7,377 bases of DNA from Phycisphaerae bacterium (GTDB lineage: Bacteria > Planctomycetota > Phycisphaerae > Phycisphaerales > SM1A02), in NCBI GenBank assembly GCA_016873355.1, contig VGXK01000097.1, positions 1 to 7,377 of the forward strand, in the 5' to 3' direction. A program made the position numbers and the translations under genes. Below are positions 1 through 5,970 of the stretch, piece by piece. Within the stretch, counting starts at the first letter, position 1. Every line of letters starts with the position of its first letter. Below the pieces are notes generated by a model, which did not search any database, was not told the DNA's origin, and saw only the letters and a program-made list of their open reading frames with translations.

Positions 1-100
1 GCCTGAGTCGTCACCGCTCTAGATCCGCCTGCTTCGCCCTCCTTGCCACACTCGTCTCGCCAACGCCAGCTCGCTACGCCTGAGTCGTCACCGCTCTAGA
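1..100. repeat. Exact 23-bp direct repeat, two copies 77 bp apart
   Basis: The 23 bases that begin GCCTGAGTCGTCACCGCTCT and end AGA occur exactly at 1-23 and again at 78-100. The second copy stops 12 bases before the ATG at 113. The sequences after the two copies differ, so this looks like one full 77-bp unit followed by a truncated second unit, or a short duplication. The spacing is not a multiple of three. The first copy begins at base 1 of the window, so the array may continue to the left. An assembly artefact at a contig edge is an alternative explanation. Confidence 0.8.
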
Positions 101-112
101 ATCGGCCTCGTC

Positions 113-1012
113 ATGGGGCTGGGGACGCGATCAGTCCTTCTCATCATCGGCAGCGCGCTCGTGATGGGAGCCGCTCCGGATCCTGCGCCCGCATCGGCGC
201 CGGTGCCCGCACCGGCGGCCGCGCCGTGCTCCGCGCCGAGCGCGGAACCGCAGACGGACCCGGCGGCGGCTCGCAAGAACGCCGAAACCTTCAACAGCGC
301 GGTCTCCAAGCTCCCCGCGGACGAGGCGTGGCTCGACGGTTTCCTGAAGCTCGCCGGCGACGACGACACGGTGCTTCGCCTCTTCAGCAAGCCGAAACTC
401 CCGGTGCTTCCGAACACCTGGGAGAAGATGACCACGCTTCAGCGCACCGACTGGCTCAAGGAGAACTGCCGCGCCGCGGAACCGCTGCTGCTTCGCGTGC
501 GCACGCCGCAGAACGCCATGCGCTGGGTCTACCTCTACGAGGTGAAGGTCGGCGGAATGATGCTGAAGGACACGCGACCCGACCTCAAGGGAGTGCGCAT
601 CGAGATCGGGCCGCGTCCTGCGCCGAATCCGAACGAGAAGGACAAGGACGACAAGTCCAAGTCGACGCCGAAATCGAGGACCAAGCGTCCGGAGCCGGTG
701 GGACGGTGGGACCTTTTCGTGCTCGCGGAGGACTCGGACAATCCGGCGCTCAGGCGCAAGCGCGACGAGGCGATGCCGTCGCAGAGCTACTTCGTGCCGA
801 TCGTCTTCTCCGGCGACGGCTCTCCGTCGCTCAAGCCGGAGAACTTCCGCATGGAGTTCGCCCAGCATCTCCAGGAGCTGGGCTACAACGCCGGTCAAAG
901 GCAGATTCCGGGATTGGGCCGCTGGGCGCCCGGCGGTCAGATGCTCTCGGCCGTGAGCAGTCCCCGGGCGCTCATGGTCTCGCTCGGACACGAGTTGCCG
1001 GCGAAGAAGTGA
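113..1012 (+). CDS. Exported protein of unknown function, Ala/Pro-rich N-terminus
   Basis: This 299-residue protein belongs to no family I recognise. Residues 1-20 look like a Sec signal peptide (Arg6, then the hydrophobic run VLLIIGSALVMGA). An Ala/Pro-rich low-complexity linker follows at about 21-52, which suggests an exported protein with a flexible tether. The rest appears globular, with predicted helices at about 52-125 and strand-rich stretches at 126-165 and 197-235. A highly charged Lys/Asp/Ser insert at about 175-193 is probably a disordered loop. Two cysteines sit at 39 and 119. ATG 113 is the first usual start codon in the open frame, which runs back to a TAG at 20-22, but no clear Shine-Dalgarno sequence precedes it, so the true start is uncertain. 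The neighbouring large dockerin protein begins 109 bases downstream on the same strand. Coding is supported by strong G/C third-position bias and a plausible signal peptide. The function is unknown. Confidence 0.75.
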   Translation: MGLGTRSVLLIIGSALVMGAAPDPAPASAPVPAPAAAPCSAPSAEPQTDPAAARKNAETFNSAVSKLPADEAWLDGFLKLAGDDDTVLRLFSKPKLPVLPNTWEKMTTLQRTDWLKENCRAAEPLLLRVRTPQNAMRWVYLYEVKVGGMMLKDTRPDLKGVRIEIGPRPAPNPNEKDKDDKSKSTPKSRTKRPEPVGRWDLFVLAEDSDNPALRRKRDEAMPSQSYFVPIVFSGDGSPSLKPENFRMEFAQHLQELGYNAGQRQIPGLGRWAPGGQMLSAVSSPRALMVSLGHELPAKK

Positions 1013-1013
1013 C

Positions 1014-1035
1014 GGCCGCGTTCGATCACGCGGCT
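1014..1035 (+). terminator. Weak stem-loop just after the stop codon
   Basis: GCCGCG (1015-1020) pairs with CGCGGC (1029-1034) around an 8-base loop, and a G-T pair extends the stem at 1014/1035. It begins one base after the TGA at 1010-1012. There is no T-run after it, so this is at best a weak or factor-assisted terminator between the two + strand genes. It may also be chance in GC-rich DNA. Confidence 0.25.
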
Positions 1036-1105
1036 CCGTGGCGCTGCGTTCGCAGGCCCTGGCGTTACCATTTCGCGGGCGGATCGCGACTCGTCGACCA
1101 GGTTC

Positions 1106-1114
1106 AGGAAGGAG
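1106..1114 (+). promoter_or_regulatory. Shine-Dalgarno sequence that fixes the start at 1122
   Basis: AGGAAGGAG lies 7 bases before ATG 1122 and is an excellent match to the 16S anti-Shine-Dalgarno sequence. The open frame extends upstream to a GTG at 1038, but that codon has no comparable site, and starting there would put 28 extra residues in front of a clean signal peptide. The start at 1122 is therefore preferred. Confidence 0.85.
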
Positions 1115-1121
1115 CCCCTCC

Positions 1122-3977
1122 ATGTTGCAGCACACCCGTTCGCGCGCCGCTCGCATCGCCGTCGTCTCCCTCGCCGGCGCCCTTGCCTTCCTGACGCTCG
1201 CAGGCACCGCCGCAGACTTCGGCTCGAGGCAGCATGCCGTGGAGGCGCGACCGGATGATTCGAAGGCTCTCGTCGAATCGGCCGCCGCCGAGGCGCATCG
1301 CCTCGACCTGCTGCGGCGCATCGCCGAACTGCAAAGCTCGCAATCGGACGAGCCGGCGCAGGCCCCGGAGATGGCGTTCTCCGGAGCCGGCAGCTTCGTG
1401 AACTTCGAATCGCCGCAGGTGCATCCGCTCGAACTCACGCCCGACGGAACGCGGCTCCTGGCGGTCAACACCGCGGACAACCGGCTCGAGGTCTTCGACG
1501 TCACCAGTCCCGTGCCGATGGCGGTGGCGTCGATCCCGGTCGGACTCGAACCCGTGAGCGTCCGCGCGCGATCGAACACGGAGGCATGGGTCGCCAACCT
1601 GGTGTCGGACAGCGTCAGCGTGGTGAATCTGACCACCGGGTCGGTGACGACCACGCTCGCCGTCGGCGACGAACCCTGCGACATCGTCTTCGCCGGTACT
1701 CCCGTGCGCGCCTTCGTGAGCGTGTCGCAGCTCAACCAGGTCAAGGTCTACGACCCGGCGAACCTGGCCGCGGCGCCCGTCGTGGTGGCGATCCAGGCCG
1801 AAGATCCGCGGGCGCTCGCCACGGACGGAACGCGCGTGTTCGCGGCGATCTTCGAAAGCGGCAATCGCACGACGATCATTCCGCAGACGGTCGCCTCGAG
1901 CGCCGTCAACCCGTACCCGGGAGATCAGAATCCGCCACCGAACGCAGGGACGGCGTTCAATCCGCCGCAGACGCCGGGCAACCCGGCGCCGCCGCCTGTC
2001 AGCCTGATTCTGCAGAAGGACGCCGGCGGAGTCTGGCGCGACGACAACAACGGCAACTGGTCCGCCGCCGTGCCGTGGGGCGTGAACGATCGCGATGTGG
2101 CGATGATCGACGCGCAGACGCTCAGCGTCTCCTACGCGAGCGGATTGATGAACCTGGTGATGGGAATCGCGGTGAGGCCGGGCGGCACGGTGACCGCCGT
2201 CGGCACCGACGCGATCAACGCGCGCCGGTTCGAACCGATCGTCAACGGAATCTTCGTCCGCTCCGTCATGGGCCGGTTCGAAGCATCGTCTCCGGCGACG
2301 GTCGTCGTGAACGACCTCAATCCGCACCTGGCGTACGACACGCCCACCGTATCGCAGGCACAGCGCGATCTGTCGATCGGCGACCCGCGGCAGATCGCGT
2401 GGAACGCGGCGGGGACGATCGGATTCGTCGCCGGCATGGGTTCGAACAATGTCGTCCTGATCGACGCCAACGGCGCGCCGACGCAGCGGGTCGAAGTGGG
2501 CCAGGGGCCGACGGGGCTGGCGCTGAAGGAATCCGCGGGGCGCCTCTTCGTGCTCAACCGTTTCGACGGCACGATCTCGGCGATCGACCTCGCGGGTCCC
2601 GCGGTGGCGGCGACGATTCCGTTCTATGACCCGACGCCGGATGTCGTTCGCGACGGACGGCCGTTCCTCTACGACACGCACCTGACATCGGGTCTCGGGC
2701 AGGCATCCTGCGCCAGTTGCCATGTCGACGGGCGCATGGACCAGATCGCGTGGGATCTCGGTGATCCCTCGGGCGCCGTCAAGCCGCTCGACCAGGTCTG
2801 CAACTTCGGGTTCGGCGGATGCGAGAACTGGCATCCCATGAAGGGTCCCATGATCACGCAGACGCTCTTCGGCATGCAAGGCGTGGGTCCGCTGCACTGG
2901 CGCGGCGACCGGAGCAACCTGTCGCAGTTCAATCCCGCGTTCCAGAGTCTGCTCGGCGACGACACCCAGCTCACGCCGACGGAGATGGCCCAGTTCGAGG
3001 CGTTCCTGTTCACGCTCAGGTTCCCGCCGCAGCCGAACAGGAACATCGACGACACCCTCAAGACCTCGTTCAGCAACGGCGGCAATCCATCGACGGGACA
3101 GAACCTCTACATCAATCTGCCCGTGGACGGAGGCATCCTGAGCTGCAACGCCTGCCACTCGCTGCCGACGGGCACGAACGGTCAGCTCACCTCCGGCTCG
3201 CTCCTTCAGCAGACGCAGAGCATCAAGATTCCGCAACTGCGCAACATGTACGAGAAGACGGGATTCGTGAAGAGCGTCGCCGGCGGGGCGCGCGGATTCG
3301 GCTTCACGCACGACGGCGAGTTCGCGAATCTGCTCGACTTCCTGGCGCTGCCCGTGTTCAACTTCGCGTCCGGCGCCGCCGGGCTGCAGCAGCGCAAGGA
3401 CATCGAGGCGTTCCTGTTCAGCTTCCCCACAGGAACGCACGCGGGAATCGGCGTGCAGTCGACGCTCGCGAGTCTTGCCTCCGCGCCTTCCTCGCAGATT
3501 GCGCTGCTTGACCAGATGCAGACCATCTCGAACGGCGGAGCGGTGAACCTGGTCGCGAAGGGTCGAGCCGGCGGAGTGCCGAGAGGCTGGCATTCGATCG
3601 GCGGCGGCACCTGGCAATCGGATCGGATTGCCGAGACGGTGACCACGGCCCAACTTCGCGCACTGGCGTCCCCGGGAAGCGAGATCACCTTCACGCTCGT
3701 GCCCGCGGGGTCGGGCAATCGCATCGGCATCGACCGCGATCAGGACGGATTCCTCGATCGCGACGAGATCGACGCAGGCAGCGATCCGGCGGATCCGAAG
3801 AGCATTCCTGGCGCGTGCCCGGCCGACCTCGACGGAAACGGCACGGTCGACGGTGCGGACCTGGGTGAGCTGCTCGGCCAGTGGGGCCAGGCCGGAAGCG
3901 CCGATCTCGACGGAAGCGGCGCGGTCGACGGCGCGGATCTGGGTGAACTGCTCGGCGCCTGGGGCGACTGCGGGTAG
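1122..3977 (+). CDS. Secreted beta-propeller/di-haem cytochrome c (CCP/MauG-like) protein with C-terminal dockerin anchor
   Basis: The protein has 951 residues. Residues 1-31 form a Sec signal peptide (Arg6, Arg8, Arg11, then a hydrophobic core ending AGTAA). About 95-505 is a YVTN-type beta-propeller: repeated blades such as AWVANL at 155-160, a blade near 434-450, and LFVLNRFDG at 475-483. A Pro/Asn-rich insert lies near 265-300. The C-terminal half resembles the di-haem cytochrome c peroxidase/MauG family. It has two haem c sites, CASCH (530-534) and CNACH (675-679), plus HWRGDR (592-597), KIPQLRNMY (702-710) and a conserved-looking THDG around His730. A canonical 12-residue EF-hand-like loop follows at 871-882 (Asp871, 873, 875, 879, Glu882), then two dockerin-like loops between Cys899 and Cys950. 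Haem attachment requires export, so it acts outside the cytoplasm, probably in electron transfer or oxidation of an unknown substrate, with the tail as anchor. The substrate and peroxidase activity cannot be told from the sequence. The distal haem ligands were not assigned. Confidence 0.93.
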   Translation: MLQHTRSRAARIAVVSLAGALAFLTLAGTAADFGSRQHAVEARPDDSKALVESAAAEAHRLDLLRRIAELQSSQSDEPAQAPEMAFSGAGSFVNFESPQVHPLELTPDGTRLLAVNTADNRLEVFDVTSPVPMAVASIPVGLEPVSVRARSNTEAWVANLVSDSVSVVNLTTGSVTTTLAVGDEPCDIVFAGTPVRAFVSVSQLNQVKVYDPANLAAAPVVVAIQAEDPRALATDGTRVFAAIFESGNRTTIIPQTVASSAVNPYPGDQNPPPNAGTAFNPPQTPGNPAPPPVSLILQKDAGGVWRDDNNGNWSAAVPWGVNDRDVAMIDAQTLSVSYASGLMNLVMGIAVRPGGTVTAVGTDAINARRFEPIVNGIFVRSVMGRFEASSPATVVVNDLNPHLAYDTPTVSQAQRDLSIGDPRQIAWNAAGTIGFVAGMGSNNVVLIDANGAPTQRVEVGQGPTGLALKESAGRLFVLNRFDGTISAIDLAGPAVAATIPFYDPTPDVVRDGRPFLYDTHLTSGLGQASCASCHVDGRMDQIAWDLGDPSGAVKPLDQVCNFGFGGCENWHPMKGPMITQTLFGMQGVGPLHWRGDRSNLSQFNPAFQSLLGDDTQLTPTEMAQFEAFLFTLRFPPQPNRNIDDTLKTSFSNGGNPSTGQNLYINLPVDGGILSCNACHSLPTGTNGQLTSGSLLQQTQSIKIPQLRNMYEKTGFVKSVAGGARGFGFTHDGEFANLLDFLALPVFNFASGAAGLQQRKDIEAFLFSFPTGTHAGIGVQSTLASLASAPSSQIALLDQMQTISNGGAVNLVAKGRAGGVPRGWHSIGGGTWQSDRIAETVTTAQLRALASPGSEITFTLVPAGSGNRIGIDRDQDGFLDRDEIDAGSDPADPKSIPGACPADLDGNGTVDGADLGELLGQWGQAGSADLDGSGAVDGADLGELLGAWGDCG
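3822..3974 (+). repeat. Tandem dockerin-like repeat, 78-bp (26-residue) period
   Basis: Two in-frame units start at 3822 (residue 901) and 3900 (residue 927). Each encodes ADLDGxGxVDGADLGELLG, then a Trp-Gly. Both fit a calcium-binding EF-hand loop with ligands at positions 1, 3, 5, 9 and 12: Asp902/904/Asn906/Asp910/Asp913 and Asp928/930/Ser932/Asp936/Asp939. Cys899 precedes the first unit and Cys950 ends the second, so a disulphide could clasp the pair. The DNA copies differ at several silent positions, so the duplication is not very recent. This is the GC-type dockerin arrangement seen at the C-termini of planctomycete secreted proteins. Confidence 0.9.
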
Positions 3978-4025
3978 GTCTTGTGCGGCTCGCCGCGGTT
4001 GGGCGACCAGGCGGTGCATCGAGCG

Positions 4026-4059
4026 CGCGGCAGCGCCGATCGCTTCGGCGCATGCCGCG
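4026..4059. terminator. Strong 14-bp bulged stem-loop between convergent units
   Basis: CGCGGCA-GCGCCGA (4026-4039) pairs with TCGGCGC (4045-4051) and TGCCGCG (4053-4059) around the loop TCGCT. The only irregularity is one bulged A at 4052. It begins 48 bases after the TAG of the cytochrome gene and about 50 bases beyond the 3' end of the tRNA on the other strand, so it could stop transcription from both sides. Neither strand has a U-tract after it, so this would be a non-canonical terminator or an RNA-stabilising end. Confidence 0.5.
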
Positions 4060-4062
4060 GCG

Positions 4063-4078
4063 GCGCACTTCCGTGCGC
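4063..4078. terminator. Second stem-loop of the bidirectional pair
   Basis: GCGCAC (4063-4068) and GTGCGC (4073-4078) form a perfect 6-bp stem with the 4-base loop TTCC, 3 bases beyond the larger hairpin. On the minus strand it comes 30 bases after the tRNA 3' end, which is a natural place for a tRNA transcript terminator. There is no T-run. Confidence 0.4.
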
Positions 4079-4108
4079 TCCCCGGCAGACCGCGGCAGAT
4101 TCATCGAG

Positions 4109-4182
4109 TGGGCCAGAGAGGACTCGAACCTCCGACCTCGCCCTTATCAGGGGCGTGCTCTAGCCAGCTGAGCTACTGGCCC
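4109..4182 (-). tRNA. tRNA-Ile (anticodon GAT)
   Basis: Read on the minus strand, the 74 bases fold into a complete cloverleaf. The acceptor stem is GGGCCAG/CTGGCCC with discriminator A at 4109. T8 and A9 are followed by a D-arm starting GCTC. The anticodon stem CGCCC/GGGCG encloses the loop CTGATAA, with anticodon GAT at 4148-4146. The T-arm is GGAGG/CCTCT around TTCGAGT, with one G-T pair. GAT reads isoleucine codons AUC and AUU. The 3' CCA is not encoded (the next bases are CTC), so it must be added by the CCA-adding enzyme. No rRNA gene is adjacent, unlike the common placement of tRNA-Ile(GAT) in a 16S-23S spacer. Confidence 0.96.
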
Positions 4183-4194
4183 CGAAGAGCGGAG

Positions 4195-4200
4195 AGTGTA
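4195..4200 (-). promoter_or_regulatory. Possible -10 element for the tRNA gene
   Basis: On the minus strand TACACT (4 of 6 matches to TATAAT) ends 12 bases before the tRNA-flanking GGGG, a suitable distance for a short 5' leader. It is the only AT-containing hexamer of this kind in the otherwise GC-rich spacer. No good -35 box lies 16-18 bases upstream, so this is only a candidate. Confidence 0.25.
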
Positions 4201-4201
4201 G

Positions 4202-4229
4202 CGACGGCGGCAGGCGCCCGCCACCGTCG
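4202..4229. other. Stem-loop between the small exported-protein gene and the tRNA
   Basis: CGACGGCGGC (4202-4211) pairs with GCCACCGTCG (4220-4229) with one C-A mismatch and an 8-base loop. On the minus strand it starts about 47 bases after the stop codon at 4276 and ends just before the candidate -10 box of the tRNA. It could terminate the upstream gene or protect its mRNA end. It has no T-run, so its role is open. Confidence 0.35.
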
Positions 4230-4275
4230 GCGCGTCGCCGCATCCGCGGCGCCGTCTCAAGCGCCGCGGCCGCAC

Positions 4276-4851
4276 TCACTTCGCCGCCGTCGCGTCCACC
4301 ACGACGCTTTGCTCGCTCGAGCGAATCTTGCGCGACGGATACCACCCCCACTCCGGTCGATCGTGCGGGCCGAAGAACTCCCACTCCTGGCAGCGGATGA
4401 TCGCCTGATTCAGGCGCCCGCGCGCATCGCCGAGCGCCGCGAACTCGCCGGGGCGAAGATCCACCGTCATCGACGCGATCGATCGCTCGAGCTTCGCCTC
4501 GACCGCGAGTCGCGCGAGTCGAAGGCCGCCGCGCGGAGTCACGCCTCGATGCGCCGCCTCGATCGTCGACAACTGCTCGCGAGCCCGATCGACGGCTTCG
4601 ATCGGCCGGCACGGCGCGGTCGGATCGGCGGCACGGAGCTGCTCGTCGGCTTCCATCGCGCCGGTGGATTCCATCGGCTCACTTCGCTCGGTCGCGTTCG
4701 AGGGCGTCGCCAGCAGCGCGTTCGGCGTCGAGGCGGCCACCCAGCCCCACGCCGACGCCGTCAACGAGTGCACGGCGGTGATGGCCGCGGCTGCCATGAC
4801 GCCGGCGCACGGATTCCGCTTCGCTCCGTTCGTGCCGAGAACTCGGAACAC
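4276..4851 (-). CDS. Small exported protein of unknown function
   Basis: This 191-residue protein belongs to no family I recognise. It starts with GTG at 4851, chosen because GGAGGAGG lies 6 bases upstream. The N-terminus is basic (Arg3, Lys11, Arg12). A hydrophobic stretch at about 18-40 (VMAAAAITAVHSLTAS and the WGWVAA segment) reads as a signal peptide or membrane anchor, with a possible cleavage after the ASA at 32-34. About 42-82 is low-complexity linker. About 84-155 is rich in Ala, Arg, Glu and Leu and likely helical. The end (about 154-173) is unusual: a Cys followed by many aromatics (EWEFFG, EWGWYPSR). The gene begins 135 bases after the second CNNM gene, with a hairpin between, so it may form its own unit. 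A longer overlapping reading frame on the opposite strand is a GC-bias shadow. Confidence 0.72.
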   Translation of the reverse strand: MFRVLGTNGAKRNPCAGVMAAAAITAVHSLTASAWGWVAASTPNALLATPSNATERSEPMESTGAMEADEQLRAADPTAPCRPIEAVDRAREQLSTIEAAHRGVTPRGGLRLARLAVEAKLERSIASMTVDLRPGEFAALGDARGRLNQAIIRCQEWEFFGPHDRPEWGWYPSRKIRSSEQSVVVDATAAK

Positions 4852-4857
4852 GCTTGG

Positions 4858-4865
4858 CCTCCTCC
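4858..4865 (-). promoter_or_regulatory. Shine-Dalgarno sequence for the GTG start at 4851
   Basis: On the minus strand GGAGGAGG stands 6 bases before GTG 4851-4849. This strong site is the main support for a GTG start and for the gene being translated at all, because the product has no recognisable homology. Confidence 0.75.
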
Positions 4866-4941
4866 CCGCCGCCGAATCGCGGCAGATGCAGAAGACAAGC
4901 TCGGAAGCCCGTCGTTGCCGTGCTCGTCCGTCCGGCCGGTT

Positions 4942-4960
4942 TCCGATCGCCGAGATCGGA
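4942..4960. terminator. Stem-loop downstream of the CNNM operon
   Basis: TCCGATC (4942-4948) and GATCGGA (4954-4960) form a perfect 7-bp stem with a 5-base loop, 26 bases past the TAA of the second CNNM gene. Only AA, not T, follows on the minus strand, so it is not a textbook intrinsic terminator. Its position still suggests it marks the end of that transcript. Confidence 0.4.
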
Positions 4961-4986
4961 GCGGAGCGACCGTGACGCCTGCGCCG

Positions 4987-5970
4987 TTACGACTCGGTCT
5001 CGAACGACCCGACGAGCGGCTGCACGAGATCGCTCAGCGTGATCACCCCGAGCGGCGCCGACGCCTCACCCACGATCGCCAGCTTCGCCCGCGCGCGGCG
5101 CATCGCCTCGAGCGCTTCGAGCAGCGTGGTCGACGGACTCACGCGGCACGCGGCCACGAGCAATCCCGACACGGGTCGCGCCGGATGCAGCGCGAGCTCG
5201 AGCGCCGACACCACGCCGACGACGGTTCCCCCCGCGTCGACCACCGGATAGCGGCTGAAGCTTCGACCCTGCATGAGCGATTGCCGCGCGGCGGCGTCGA
5301 GATCCACGCGGATGGTCTGCACGCGCCGCCACGCGATCATCCGATCCTGCACCGTCCGCCCCACCACGCCCATCACGCGCTCCGCGAGCGACACCTGCGC
5401 CTCGCTCAGCACGCCCCAGCCGGCGCCCTCCTCGAAGAGTCCCGAGACTCGCTGGCGCGACGAGAGCGGTTCCTCCGGCCGCGCCCCGATCCGTCGCAGC
5501 ACCACGTTCGAGATCGCCTGCACCAGCGGCACGATTCCCGTCCAGGTGAGGATCAGGCGCCCGGCGCGGATCGACGGCGACATCGGCACGATCGCGCGGT
5601 CCGCCATGCGCCGGAAGAGATCCTTCGGCAACACATCGCCGAGAATGAAGAGGATCGGCACGAGCACGATCGTGTTCACCACGACGGCGGTGATCGGCCC
5701 GAGCGAGAACGCGTCGAAGATGTGCGACAGGCCGATCGCCACGAGATCGTTCGCGATCGTGTTTCCCACGAGCAGGGCCGCGAGCAGTCGATTCGGATGA
5801 TCCATCTCCTCACGCAGGATGAGCGAGCGGCGCTCGCCGCGCCCCACGCCGAGCGCCAGCCGCACGCGATTGATCGAATAGACGCCCGTTTCGACTCCCG
5901 AGCAGAGCGACGAAAGCAGCACGCCCATGACGACGAGCAGCGCGAATCCGACGATGGCGCCGGTGCTCAC
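4987..5970 (-). CDS. CNNM (DUF21)/CBS membrane protein lacking the CorC_HlyC domain
   Basis: This 327-residue inner-membrane protein belongs to the CNNM/CorC family of Mg2+ and divalent-cation transporters. Residues 1-160 form the DUF21 membrane domain, with hydrophobic segments at about 4-24, 62-85, 93-112 and 138-158. Family motifs are SGVETGVYS (24-32), LLVGNTIAND (66-75) and GDVLPK (111-116), where most members have GEILPK. A degenerate CBS pair spans about 200-262 and 270-322. The usual MTPR is replaced by RMIAW (210-214), and the VDEYGGxEG segment by VGEASAPLG (300-308). The protein stops after the second CBS domain, so the CorC_HlyC domain is absent. Translation starts at GTG 5970, which overlaps the stop of the preceding CNNM gene (GTGA). 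GGAGG 7 bases upstream supports that start. The two proteins are probably made together and may associate; that is inference. Confidence 0.93.
   Translation of the reverse strand: MSTGAIVGFALLVVMGVLLSSLCSGVETGVYSINRVRLALGVGRGERRSLILREEMDHPNRLLAALLVGNTIANDLVAIGLSHIFDAFSLGPITAVVVNTIVLVPILFILGDVLPKDLFRRMADRAIVPMSPSIRAGRLILTWTGIVPLVQAISNVVLRRIGARPEEPLSSRQRVSGLFEEGAGWGVLSEAQVSLAERVMGVVGRTVQDRMIAWRRVQTIRVDLDAAARQSLMQGRSFSRYPVVDAGGTVVGVVSALELALHPARPVSGLLVAACRVSPSTTLLEALEAMRRARAKLAIVGEASAPLGVITLSDLVQPLVGSFETES

Noticed and set aside
1043..1071. A possible promoter before the cytochrome gene (TACCAT at 1066-1071)
   Set aside because: It matches 4 of 6 positions of a -10 box but has no acceptable -35 box, so it cannot be told apart from chance.
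1038..1121. N-terminal extension of the cytochrome gene to a GTG at 1038
   Set aside because: The AGGAAGGAG at 1106-1114 and the signal peptide starting at 1122 support the later start, and the extension would bury the signal peptide.
131..1744. A 537-codon minus-strand frame across the first gene and the start of the second
   Set aside because: It is a shadow frame with no recognisable domain, opposite genes that have signal peptides and, for the second, a strong Shine-Dalgarno sequence.
1104..4019. A 971-codon open frame on the minus strand opposite the cytochrome gene
   Set aside because: It mirrors the large + strand gene almost exactly, is dominated by Arg, His and Asp, and has no domain or signal. 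Stop-free antisense frames are expected with this GC bias.
3981..4171. Two 60-62 codon + strand frames ending near the tRNA
   Set aside because: They overlap the tRNA sequence itself on the opposite strand and have no ribosome-binding site or familiar content.
4109..4182. The tRNA gene as an integration site for a mobile element
   Set aside because: No integrase, no duplicated tRNA 3' end and no att-like repeat is visible on either side.
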